Shown here: positions 7,800 through 17,845 of the stretch, in pieces
How positions within the stretch are numbered: the first letter of the stretch is position 1
Layout: each line of letters opens with the position of its first letter
Notes under the pieces: model-generated
What the model saw: only the letters and a program-made list of their open reading frames with translations
Databases searched by the model: none
Told to the model about the DNA's origin: nothing
Assembly (NCBI GenBank): GCA_017854775.1
Contig: JAFMHC010000025.1
Location: 1 to 33,226, forward strand
Length of the DNA: 33,226 nt
Origin: Gammaproteobacteria bacterium
GTDB taxonomy: Bacteria; Pseudomonadota; Gammaproteobacteria; Arenicellales; Arenicellaceae
Reading direction: 5' to 3'
Translations under genes and position numbers: made by a program

Positions 7800-10700
7800 A
7801 TGCCCGCTGCAAAAAAACCTTCAAAAAAACAGATTCGGGAGCCTTGGCCCACTCCGATTAACTTTCCCGCTGAGTTGCCGATTAGTCAACGACGTGAGGA
7901 AATTGCCACGGCAATTATAAACCACCAGGTAGTCATTTTGGCTGGCGAGACGGGGTCGGGTAAGACAACCCAGTTACCGAAGATTTGCTTGTCGCTAGGT
8001 TATGGCGAGCGTGGTTTGATTGGGCATACTCAGCCTCGGCGGATTGCCGCTAGAACGGTAGCTGATCGTATCGCCTCCGAGCTTAAGACACCGTTAGGCG
8101 AAGGGGTTGGTTATCAGGTTCGCTTCACCGATAACTCCAGCAAAAATACACGCATCAAATTGATGACCGACGGTGTCTTGCTGGCCGAATTTCAACGTGA
8201 TCGACTACTGAAAAAATACGATGTCATTATTATTGACGAGGCTCACGAGCGAAGTCTAAATATCGACTTTCTATTAGGCCTACTCAAACCACTTTGCAAA
8301 AAACGGCCTGAACTCAAAGTAATCATCACCTCTGCGACGATTGATCTCGATAAATTTTCCAAACACTTTACTTTGAGAGGCAAAGCCGCGCCGATCATTG
8401 AAGTGTCGGGGCGAACCTATCCGGTTAAAACGTTTTATCAAGAACCTAGCAAGGAAGATCCGAACCTGCCTGAGCTTATTACCGAGACCGTAGAGCAGGT
8501 TATACGGAGTGAGGCCAAAGGGGAATACAACACCAGTGGCGATATCTTGGTGTTTTGCGCAGGTGAGCGAGAGATTCGAGATGCCGCGCTGGCATTGCGA
8601 CGGGCTCAGCTGCCGATTGAGGTATTGCCACTCTATTCTCGCCTAAGCGTTGGTGAACAAAATAAGGTATTCAGACCCGCGCATAGACGTAAAGTGGTAT
8701 TAGCGACCAACGTCGCCGAGACATCAATTACCGTGCCAGGCATCGCTTATGTAATTGATCCTGGAGTTGCGCGCATCTCGCGCTATAGCTTTCGCTCAAA
8801 AGTCCAACGCTTGCCGATAGAAGCGGTATCGCAAGCCAGCGCCAACCAACGTCAAGGCCGTTGTGGCCGAGTCGCAAATGGCGTTTGTATTCGGCTCTAC
8901 TCTGAGCAAGACTTTCAACAGCGTGCTGAATTTACGCCCGCCGAGATATTGCGCAGCAACTTGGCGTCGGTAATTCTTAAAATGTTACGCCTTGGTATTA
9001 ACGATATTACCCAATTTGATTTTCTTGATCAGCCTGATAACCGACTGCTCAACGATGGCTTTAATCTTCTACAGGAATTAGGCGGGGTCGATAAGAATCG
9101 CACAATTACCGCTATTGGTCGGCAGATGAGTGATCTATCCGTTGATCCAAAATACGCGCGAATCATTATTCAAGCCAATACGCTGGGTTGCTTGCGAGAC
9201 GTATTAATCTTGATCAGCGCTCTTAGCATCCAAGACCCGCGTGAGCGCCCTGCCGACAAACAACAAGCGGCTGACCAATCGCATAAGCTTCTAAACCATA
9301 ATCAGTCTGATTTTTTTAGCTACCTGCAGCTTTGGCAAGCGATTAATAATGCTCGTGACGAGTTAAGTAATGCTAAATTCAAACGCTATTGTGTTGAGCA
9401 ATACTGGTCGATCGCGCGTGTCTTTGAATGGGGGGAGCTTTTTCGTCAGTTACTTACTCAAGCTAAATCTCTTGGTTGGGAGGTAGATCAATGGGTTACA
9501 TTAACGCTGCCCGAGCCAGGCGGCAAAAAAGCCAAGCCAGACGCGAACTTTAACCAACGATATGAAAAGTTACATCGAGCATTGTTGAGTGGATTGTTAA
9601 GCAATATAGCAACCAAGGATGTCGACGGTGAGTACATCGCCACACGTAGCCGCCAGATTCATTTATTCCCGGCGTCGGCTCAAGCAAAACGAAAACCTAA
9701 GTGGGTTATGTCTGCTGAGTACCTAGAAACGTCGCGTCTATTCGCTCACACTATTGGCGAGATCAAGCCCGACTGGGTTATTCAGAGCGCCAAACACCTA
9801 TGCCGTTACAGCTATAGTAGCCCGCATTATCATGTTCGATCTGGAAGCATCAAAGCCTATCGCAAGACGCTGCTTTACGGGCTGACCTTACGCGATAAAG
9901 AACCGGTTAATTATGCGCCAATCAACGCTGACGAAAGCCGACTCATTTTTCTGCAACAAGCGCTGGTCGGCGGAGCCTATGTGCCTAAGGGTAAAATCGC
10001 TGAATTTGTCGCGCATAACGAGGCACTAATATCCGATATTGAGAAACTCGAGACCAAGACTCGCCGTCGAAATTTATTGGTAAACGAAAGTATAATTTTC
10101 GACTTTTACGCAGAAAGGCTACCGAGCGATATTGTTAATCGACATGACTTAGAGCAATGGTTGTCTCAGGGCAATGAGCAGGCTCTCAAGCTTAGTCGAG
10201 AAACCTTATTACAAGCTGAACTGGATTCTGAGCAAACATCACAATTTCCGGACAAAATGATGGTGCACGGAAAGGAAGTACAAATCGTCTATAAGTTTGA
10301 CCCAGGTAAGCGCAGTGATGGCGTCACCATGGTGGTGCCAATTTCAGTGTTGGCCCCCTTCCCTAAACATATTGGCGATTGGTTGGTTCCGGGCTTATTA
10401 CGTGAAAAGTGTATTGCCTTGATCAAAACATTGCCGAAACCGATTCGCCGTAATTTTGCACCCGCCGCTGACGCTGTCGATAGAGTGTTTGACATGCTAG
10501 CACCTGAAGATGTTCCGCTTCATCGCCGTTTGGCGGAACAACTATTTCGCACACGCGGGGTCAAGGTTGTCGCTGATGATTTCGCGATCGACAAGCTAGA
10601 TGACTTTTATCGCATGAATTATCGAGTGTTAGACGTCGACGGCTCACTGGTCGAAGAAGGGCGAAACCTAGATCGACTAAAATCCAGCTATGCCAACTTG

Positions 10701-11711
10701 GTACAGACAAGTGTGCATTCAAACAATGCTCCCGAACGATTAAAGCTTGAACAGCATAATTTAGAACGTTGGAGTTTTGGCGAATTAGCCGAGGTAGTCG
10801 ACTATCAACATCAGGGCATGACGGTACGAGCCTTTCCAATGCTTAAGAAACAACAGGACGGGTCGATATCATTGCTGGTTCATGACCAGCAGAGCAATGC
10901 AAGCTACCATACTCATCACGCTGTTGTGGAACTTGCCAAGCAGGTGCTATCAAGCACAACTCAGAAGCAGACTTTAAAGTATCTGCAAAAAGAACTAATG
11001 TCGGTCAAGCAAAAGACCAGAAAAACAGGCAGTCTGGGCTCGCTTGCGACACAACTTAAAACAACAAGCCCTGGCGCTATTAGCAAACCAGAGTGGACCG
11101 ATAAGCTTATTAACGCCAGCCTTTGCCAAGCATGCTTCGATGGCAATGCGCTGTCGATCCGCAACAGTGAGAACTTCACGCAAGCAATTACCAACGGCGC
11201 CAAACAATGGGTGCCGATAGCCACTGATTTAGAAGCGGCTCTACTCTCGGCCCTACGCCATCGCGACATTATCTTAAATTCAGCTAATAAGATGACAGTC
11301 GACAGTATCGCTACCGATTTAGCCTTAGAAGATATAAAGGCGCAAGTTTACCGTATGTTCGAGCCAAGCTTTTTGAGCTACACATCATTAAGCACCTTGA
11401 AGCAGTATCCGCGATACCTACGTGCGATTGAGAGCCGAATAGAAAAACTCCAATTCGCCAGTAAGACGGTCAGCGAGGAGATGGTATTAGAGGAGTTACA
11501 GAAAGACTTTAACTTGAAAATTGATGAGCTAAGTCATGCAGAATTAGAGTTGGATTTTGTCTTCTTAAGTTATCCTGCATTGATAGAATTTAGCAAAATG
11601 CTACTGGAGTGGCGCGTTTCTATTTTCGCTCAGCATTTAAAAACGCAGATGCCGATTTCAGAGAAGCGTTTACGAAAATTTTGGCGCGCAGAGATTTTAA
11701 AAACAAATTAA
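7800..11711 (+). CDS. hrpA: ATP-dependent RNA helicase HrpA (DEAH box)
   Basis: Cytoplasmic DEAH-box RNA helicase of the HrpA family, implicated in RNA processing and ribosome rescue. From ATG at 7800 it has 1303 residues, matching the family's roughly 1300. Visible motifs: Walker A GETGSGKTT (49-57), TQPRRIAA, DEAH (146-149) in IIIDEAHERSLNIDFLLG, SAT, ATNVAETSITVPG, and motif VI ANQRQGRCGR. The helicase core is followed by the HA2/OB segment and the long HrpA-type C-terminal region. The frame extends upstream to another ATG at 7734. I prefer 7800 because the extra 22 residues (MHLSDEIVLYSCRS and following) look unlike the family and the next residues (PAAKKPSKKQIREPWP) suit a HrpA N-terminus; neither site has a strong Shine-Dalgarno. 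It is divergent from the tRNA and apparently monocistronic. Confidence 0.95.
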   Translation: MPAAKKPSKKQIREPWPTPINFPAELPISQRREEIATAIINHQVVILAGETGSGKTTQLPKICLSLGYGERGLIGHTQPRRIAARTVADRIASELKTPLGEGVGYQVRFTDNSSKNTRIKLMTDGVLLAEFQRDRLLKKYDVIIIDEAHERSLNIDFLLGLLKPLCKKRPELKVIITSATIDLDKFSKHFTLRGKAAPIIEVSGRTYPVKTFYQEPSKEDPNLPELITETVEQVIRSEAKGEYNTSGDILVFCAGEREIRDAALALRRAQLPIEVLPLYSRLSVGEQNKVFRPAHRRKVVLATNVAETSITVPGIAYVIDPGVARISRYSFRSKVQRLPIEAVSQASANQRQGRCGRVANGVCIRLYSEQDFQQRAEFTPAEILRSNLASVILKMLRLGINDITQFDFLDQPDNRLLNDGFNLLQELGGVDKNRTITAIGRQMSDLSVDPKYARIIIQANTLGCLRDVLILISALSIQDPRERPADKQQAADQSHKLLNHNQSDFFSYLQLWQAINNARDELSNAKFKRYCVEQYWSIARVFEWGELFRQLLTQAKSLGWEVDQWVTLTLPEPGGKKAKPDANFNQRYEKLHRALLSGLLSNIATKDVDGEYIATRSRQIHLFPASAQAKRKPKWVMSAEYLETSRLFAHTIGEIKPDWVIQSAKHLCRYSYSSPHYHVRSGSIKAYRKTLLYGLTLRDKEPVNYAPINADESRLIFLQQALVGGAYVPKGKIAEFVAHNEALISDIEKLETKTRRRNLLVNESIIFDFYAERLPSDIVNRHDLEQWLSQGNEQALKLSRETLLQAELDSEQTSQFPDKMMVHGKEVQIVYKFDPGKRSDGVTMVVPISVLAPFPKHIGDWLVPGLLREKCIALIKTLPKPIRRNFAPAADAVDRVFDMLAPEDVPLHRRLAEQLFRTRGVKVVADDFAIDKLDDFYRMNYRVLDVDGSLVEEGRNLDRLKSSYANLVQTSVHSNNAPERLKLEQHNLERWSFGELAEVVDYQHQGMTVRAFPMLKKQQDGSISLLVHDQQSNASYHTHHAVVELAKQVLSSTTQKQTLKYLQKELMSVKQKTRKTGSLGSLATQLKTTSPGAISKPEWTDKLINASLCQACFDGNALSIRNSENFTQAITNGAKQWVPIATDLEAALLSALRHRDIILNSANKMTVDSIATDLALEDIKAQVYRMFEPSFLSYTSLSTLKQYPRYLRAIESRIEKLQFASKTVSEEMVLEELQKDFNLKIDELSHAELELDFVFLSYPALIEFSKMLLEWRVSIFAQHLKTQMPISEKRLRKFWRAEILKTN

Positions 11712-12077
11712 GGATACCCATGCCAGGTTGATGGTCTTGGTACCGCTGGCCAGCCCACCTATTGCAATAAAACCATTGCCGTAAATTGGCATAGAATCAT
11801 CTCTAAAACATGATTTTATGCAAATCAGAAGCGGCTAATTTAATGGCCATATGTACAACTAAGGTAACGGCGTACAACTAAAGAAGAGAGCCGCCTAACT
11901 AAGCGAACTTCAATATCCACTTAATTGTACAAAAGTCAAATTACTGTACAAATAAGCGCGACCTATCTCCTACGCATTGCTGTCAGGATAGACAATCTGT
12001 AATGTTTTATCGGGGGAAAAATTATTTGGCTTCATTGTAGGCCGGTAAGCGATTCGTTTTTTGCAGTTAGTTCCTTA

Positions 12078-12116
12078 AGGAGGACTCCCCCGCAATACAG
12101 GAGGATTGCCCGCAAT
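12078..12116 (+). repeat. Imperfect 21-nt direct repeat carrying Shine-Dalgarno cores
   Basis: AGGAGGACTCCCCCGCAAT (12078-12096) is followed by AGGAGGATTGCCCGCAAT (12099-12116). Each copy begins with a consensus ribosome-binding AGGAGGA. Only the second copy is followed by an ATG; the first reads ATA at the matching place. Confidence 0.7.
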
Positions 12117-12135
12117 GATTTTGCCGCTCAGCTAA
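12115..12135 (+). CDS. Six-codon leader ORF before the GH16 gene
   Basis: ATG at 12115 is followed by five sense codons and TAA (peptide MILPLS). AGGAGGA at 12099-12105 is nine bases upstream, an ideal ribosome-binding spacing, better than that of the GH16 gene itself. The ORF ends at the fifth TGTACA site and 74 bp before the GH16 start. It might regulate the downstream gene through translation or be non-functional. No known leader-peptide family is recognised. Confidence 0.35.
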   Translation: MILPLS

Positions 12136-12209
12136 TTGTACATAGTTCACCGGCCAACGATTCAAGCGGCATCTAAAAAGAAGAATAATTAGTTAGAGGA
12201 CTCACACGA

Positions 12210-15200
12210 ATGAAGTATTCAGAATCGAAGTTCAGTTGGTTCGTGGCACTTGCTGCCATCGTTTCCATCGGTTTTACAGCCCCCGCATTGGCGACTAAAT
12301 CGAAACAAGAAAAAGCCGAAAAACGACATCTTAAAAAGCTGAAAAAGGCTGGCTGGCGTGAAGTATGGGCTGATGAATTTAACGCTAGCCAGATTGATTT
12401 AAGCAACTGGTCGCACGAGGTGAATTGTCAGGGAGGAGGAAACAATGAACAACAATGCTATACCGCGCGTGCAGCCAATTCTTTCGTTGCAAACGGCAAA
12501 CTGCATATTGTCGCCAAGGAAGAAGCGTTTAGCGGCCCAGCGCATGTAGATGATGACCCCAGCTATAACCCTAACGATACATCAGTAACCCTGCCATTCA
12601 CTTCTGCGCGACTGCGCAGTAAAGGCAAAGCTGACTTTACTTATGGGCGCATGGAGATTCGTTCCAAACTAGCCGCCGGTCAAGGTATGTGGCCTGCCAT
12701 CTGGATGCTGCCAACTGATTCAGTCTACGGAGGCTGGCCTTCAAGTGGTGAGATAGACATCATGGAGGCTGTTAATCTCGGTACCGGGGCTCCGAACGAA
12801 GTCTTCGGAACTTTGCACTATGGTCTCAAATGGCCACAATGGGAGATTCACGGCGCGCCGCGACTTATGGACACCAACCCAGCCGACGACTTTCATGTCT
12901 ATGCGATTGAATGGGACGAAGACGAAATTCGCTGGTACGTAGATGGCCAGCACTACCAAACACAAAACTCTGAAGGTTGGTATAACTATATCTGGCAGGG
13001 CCAGCAAACCGGTTTTGGAGTAGCAAACCCACGGGCGCCGTTTGATCAGGATTTTCACATGATTCTGAATTTAGCGGTCGGTGGCGGGCTACCTGGCAAC
13101 CCCGACATAAATTGGCCACAAGACCGTGAAATGTTGATCGACTACGTTCGCGTTTACGAATGTAAAAAAGCGAGAAAAGGCAAACATAAACACAATCATA
13201 AAGGTAAGGACAAGCACGACCATAAAGGTAAACACAACCATAAACATAAGGGTAAAAAAAGCAAAGGCTGCTCCATTGTTGACGATACCGTACAGCTCAA
13301 TGCCGGTGTTGGCGCACCAGCTATAAGTGATTTTCTAATATTCTCAGACGGTGTCGAAACACTCGATCTTGGTTCGGTAAGCAACACAGTTGTACCCGGT
13401 CATTTCGACAATGAAACTGGCCTCGTTTCCCAATCGGTAAGCGATGTTTGGGATATATATTTCGGCGGCGCTGGTAATGTTTTCTTGACCGCTGAGGACA
13501 TGTCTGAGGTAGAGGGCTTTGATACAGGCGTTAATTTGGCCGGTGGCTATGGTTGGGCTAATAATGGCGAAATCGAATTTGATATGTTGGTGGTTAACGC
13601 TGAGCCAGACAGCCAGTTTACCGTTAAGTTAGACAGCGGTTGGCCAAACCTAGGCGAAAAAATAATCGATATGCCTCCGATTGGCGAATGGCAGCATGTT
13701 GCCGTCAGCGTCGCTGATCTGCTAGCCAACCCAAATCCGAATGGCGGTGGCGTGAATCTGAGCGATGTACTCAATCTATTTGTACTGGATTACTCCGGTA
13801 GTGGCGCTAGCGTCCAGTTGGATAATATTCGTTTGCAGTGCGCGGTGAATTCTGAGCCAGAACCATGGCAGTTGGACCCAGTTTGTTCAATTGCCCCTAA
13901 AGTAGCATCGGTGGCGCCAAGCGGCGATATGTTAGATATTTATATCGATGCCGTTACTGATTGGAATATATTTGATTGTTGCGGTGGGTCATCCATCGCA
14001 GAAATCGACCTCGGCGGCAACAATGTACTTGAGTTCACCTATGACAGTGATCCCGCCACCAATACGGTGACGTTCTTTCAACCTCCGGCTCCTGTAGACC
14101 TTTCAAGCTTTGCCGGTGGCGCTAATTTTGCTGGTGGCACCATCGAATTCGATATGTTGGTAGTCTCCCAACCGACAAACCCTGCGGCCACCCCTTGGTT
14201 AATTAAAGTAGATTGCGACTCAGGCTGTTCAACCGGAGACCGTCCAATTACCGATAGCGTTGAAGGCGTCTTACCTGCGACCGGCGTTTGGCAGCATTAC
14301 ACCTTTAACCTTGACACTCTGGTTGCACAGGGCCTAGATTTGAGTGCTACCTCAGCCTTAGTGATCTTTCCGGCTTGGGGCAACCAAGACAACGCCGTTT
14401 ACCAATTGGACAATGTAAAAGTCAATAAAGGGTCTGGCGGTGACGGCAGTAATGCCACAGTCCCAGTCAATTTTGAAGACCCTAATGTGACTTACAACTT
14501 TTCCGACTTCGAAGGTGGAGTAGCATCAGTGGTCGGTAACCCTGATATTTCTGCCGCTAATGCGAGTGCCAATGTTGGTCGAATGGTTAAGTTTGCCGGT
14601 CAAGTTTTTGCTGGCAGTACGCTGGCTTTGGGAAGTAATATCGACTTCTCAGGCAGCAGCGTTTTTAGCATGAATGTTTGGGCATCACGCGCCGTTCCAG
14701 TGCTTCTAAAGCTCGAGGGTTTGAATCAGGAAGTGACGGCGACCCACTCCGGTTCAGGAGCATGGGAAGAACTCACCTTTGACTTTAGCGGCTTAGCCGG
14801 TTCTGGCGCTAATGCGATCACCCTGATTTTCGATCTCGGCGTTGCTGGTGATGCAGGCAACAACCCTGCCGATTGGACATTCTACTTTGACGACATCTCA
14901 CTAAATACCGGCGACGGCAATGGTGTGTGTGGCACAGGCACAGGTACCGGCGCAAGCGGCGCAACAGATGGCCCATTGTCATTGCGTGCAGGCTCCGGCC
15001 TCACATTTAGCGACTTTGGTGGTGGCTTTACTGCGATTGAAATTGACCCTGTTGATGCCAGCAATACCGTTGCTAGTACCACTAAAACGGCATCGGCCGA
15101 ATTATGGTCAGGCGTAACATTCAACGATGGCCCAATTACTTATCCGTTGTCGGTTGCCGAGAGTCAGATTTCGGTAAGGGTCTATTCACCTGATGCCGGT

Positions 15201-16424
15201 ATACCTGTTCGCTTGAAATTAGAAGACGCGGCTGATCCAACGCTGACAGTCGAGACCGAAGCTGTTACCACGGTCTGCGGAAGCTGGGAGACACTAACCT
15301 TTGATTTCAATAACGTTGCACCCGGCACCAACCCGTTTAACCCTGCGACGACATTCAATAAGTCATCAATCTTCTTCAACTTCGGTACAACCGGCGCGAC
15401 TGCTGGTGAGAAGACTTACCTATGGGATGCGATTGAGTTTGTTGGCGCGGGTGATGGCGGTGGTGATGCAACTGAACCTACAGCCGCAGCACCGACTCCA
15501 ACCACAGCTGCCAGCAATGTAATCTCGCTGTTCAGCGATGCTTATACAGACATTAGTAATATCGACTATAACCCCAACTGGGGCCAGGCAACGTTAGTTA
15601 CCCAGGCCCCGATTGATGGTAATAATACACTCAAATATGCCGACTTAAATTATCAGGGCACCGACTTTGCCTCTAATCCGCAGGACGTTTCAGCGATGAC
15701 CAGCCTGCATTTGGATTTCTGGACAGCTGATTCAGGCGCGCTAAATGTTTATCTGATCAGCCCAGGGCCTAGCGAAACGGCATTTGCATTGCCTAGTACT
15801 ACCGGCTCGTGGGTCAGTGTTGATATTCCACTAACAGCATTTTCGGGTGTCGATCTGAGCAGTGTTATTCAGTTGAAGTTTGATGGCAACGGCACGATCT
15901 TCCTCGACAACGTGTATTTCACTTCCGGCGACGCCGCTGGCAACGAACTAACTACCAACGGCGATTTTGAAACCGGTGATAAAACCGCTTGGGCCGATTT
16001 TACTACTGGCTTTGGCGGCGGATCATTCACGGTGGAGAATACTCTGGGTTCATGGGCCGGTAAGCTAACGGCAGGTTTTAATGAATCGCCTGTAATCAAA
16101 CAAGCCAACATCGGCATCGGTACGGTTGCACCTAACACTTCGGTGACGATTGAATTCGATTTGAATGGTTCATTGATAGGCGATGGTGGCGTGGTCTTTG
16201 CCGAATTTTTCTCCGAACTAAGCGGCGGCGGTACCTCGAAAGCAGAAATTCTAAGTGGCGGCCCGCTAACACCGACCAACAACTGGACCCGCTATACGTT
16301 CACTACCACCACTGGTAACGATGTCAGTGGTGGCGTGACACTACAGCTCAAGGCCGCCTGCGGCCCAGTTACCGGTTGCGGAGTAGATGCCAGCTTTGAT
16401 AACGCTTCGGTGACTATCAACTAG
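12210..16424 (+). CDS. Secreted GH16 endo-beta-glucanase (laminarinase-like) with multiple C-terminal modules
   Basis: 1404 residues. Start ATG at 12210 has AGAGGA nine bases upstream. Signal peptide 1-28 (ends APALA); a Lys-rich stretch follows (29-49). Residues about 48-318 are a GH16 catalytic domain: ADEFNASQIDLSNWSHEVNC, MWPAIWMLP, the catalytic GEIDIMEAVN (nucleophile E181, D183, acid/base E186), WDEDEIRWYVDG, and LNLAVGGGLPG at the end. This matches beta-1,3-glucanase (laminarinase) members best; lichenase or agarase-like specificity cannot be excluded. A His/Lys/Gly linker (319-352) leads to about six beta-sandwich modules (about 355-545, 555-735, 752-905, 920-1085, 1103-1240, 1245-1404). 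Several of these end in LDN- or DDI-type strands, and the last (NGDFETGDKTAWADF) is CBM4/9-like. It likely degrades algal beta-glucan outside the cell. It stands alone between housekeeping genes. Confidence 0.9.
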   Translation: MKYSESKFSWFVALAAIVSIGFTAPALATKSKQEKAEKRHLKKLKKAGWREVWADEFNASQIDLSNWSHEVNCQGGGNNEQQCYTARAANSFVANGKLHIVAKEEAFSGPAHVDDDPSYNPNDTSVTLPFTSARLRSKGKADFTYGRMEIRSKLAAGQGMWPAIWMLPTDSVYGGWPSSGEIDIMEAVNLGTGAPNEVFGTLHYGLKWPQWEIHGAPRLMDTNPADDFHVYAIEWDEDEIRWYVDGQHYQTQNSEGWYNYIWQGQQTGFGVANPRAPFDQDFHMILNLAVGGGLPGNPDINWPQDREMLIDYVRVYECKKARKGKHKHNHKGKDKHDHKGKHNHKHKGKKSKGCSIVDDTVQLNAGVGAPAISDFLIFSDGVETLDLGSVSNTVVPGHFDNETGLVSQSVSDVWDIYFGGAGNVFLTAEDMSEVEGFDTGVNLAGGYGWANNGEIEFDMLVVNAEPDSQFTVKLDSGWPNLGEKIIDMPPIGEWQHVAVSVADLLANPNPNGGGVNLSDVLNLFVLDYSGSGASVQLDNIRLQCAVNSEPEPWQLDPVCSIAPKVASVAPSGDMLDIYIDAVTDWNIFDCCGGSSIAEIDLGGNNVLEFTYDSDPATNTVTFFQPPAPVDLSSFAGGANFAGGTIEFDMLVVSQPTNPAATPWLIKVDCDSGCSTGDRPITDSVEGVLPATGVWQHYTFNLDTLVAQGLDLSATSALVIFPAWGNQDNAVYQLDNVKVNKGSGGDGSNATVPVNFEDPNVTYNFSDFEGGVASVVGNPDISAANASANVGRMVKFAGQVFAGSTLALGSNIDFSGSSVFSMNVWASRAVPVLLKLEGLNQEVTATHSGSGAWEELTFDFSGLAGSGANAITLIFDLGVAGDAGNNPADWTFYFDDISLNTGDGNGVCGTGTGTGASGATDGPLSLRAGSGLTFSDFGGGFTAIEIDPVDASNTVASTTKTASAELWSGVTFNDGPITYPLSVAESQISVRVYSPDAGIPVRLKLEDAADPTLTVETEAVTTVCGSWETLTFDFNNVAPGTNPFNPATTFNKSSIFFNFGTTGATAGEKTYLWDAIEFVGAGDGGGDATEPTAAAPTPTTAASNVISLFSDAYTDISNIDYNPNWGQATLVTQAPIDGNNTLKYADLNYQGTDFASNPQDVSAMTSLHLDFWTADSGALNVYLISPGPSETAFALPSTTGSWVSVDIPLTAFSGVDLSSVIQLKFDGNGTIFLDNVYFTSGDAAGNELTTNGDFETGDKTAWADFTTGFGGGSFTVENTLGSWAGKLTAGFNESPVIKQANIGIGTVAPNTSVTIEFDLNGSLIGDGGVVFAEFFSELSGGGTSKAEILSGGPLTPTNNWTRYTFTTTTGNDVSGGVTLQLKAACGPVTGCGVDASFDNASVTIN
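13164..13268 (+). other. His/Lys-rich linker-coding segment in the GH16 gene
   Basis: Residues 319-353 are nearly all K, H and G with a few N and D (core repeats HKGK, KHNHK, KHDHK), containing eight His between 326 and 346. It separates the catalytic domain from the accessory modules and lies between two cysteines (C318, C354). The DNA is A-rich and internally repetitive (CATAAAGGTAA-like units). Confidence 0.85.
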
Positions 16425-16457
16425 GCAGCGAATACAAGTTCGCTAGCAATACAAACA

Positions 16458-16484
16458 AAAAGAGCTCCAAAGTGGAGCTCTTTT
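16458..16484. terminator. Bidirectional terminator between GH16 and eno
   Basis: An 8-bp perfect stem GAGCTCCA / TGGAGCTC (16462-16469 and 16473-16480) with an AAG loop is flanked by A-run on the left and TTTT on the right, so it can terminate both converging transcripts. Confidence 0.88.
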
Positions 16485-16506
16485 AAATTCAATCTAATTA
16501 GTAAAC

Positions 16507-17808
<1,302 letters not shown>

Positions 17809-17845
17809 TCATAAATTTAATGTTTGGTTTCTTAGCTAAATGAGT

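Larger units (their letters stand above)
11712..12209 (+). promoter_or_regulatory. Upstream region of the GH16 gene with repeated TGTACAA sites
   Basis: 498 bp without a long gene. Five copies of an octamer near the palindrome TTGTACAA occur: ATGTACAA (11851-11858), GCGTACAA (11870-11877), TTGTACAA (11925-11932), CTGTACAA (11944-11951) and TTGTACAT (12136-12143). The first four form two pairs, each with exactly 19-bp spacing, nearly two helical turns, as for a dimeric regulator on one DNA face. A possible sigma-70 promoter lies just after them: TTGCTG (11977-11982), 17 bp, TAATGT (12000-12005). This suggests substrate-dependent control of the glucanase. Nothing recognisable was seen in 11712-11850. 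Confidence 0.45.

Noticed and set aside
13196-13387. Minus-strand ORF rich in Leu opposite the GH16 linker
   Set aside because: It is the antisense of the Lys/His codon repeats, has no ribosome-binding site and overlaps a clear gene.
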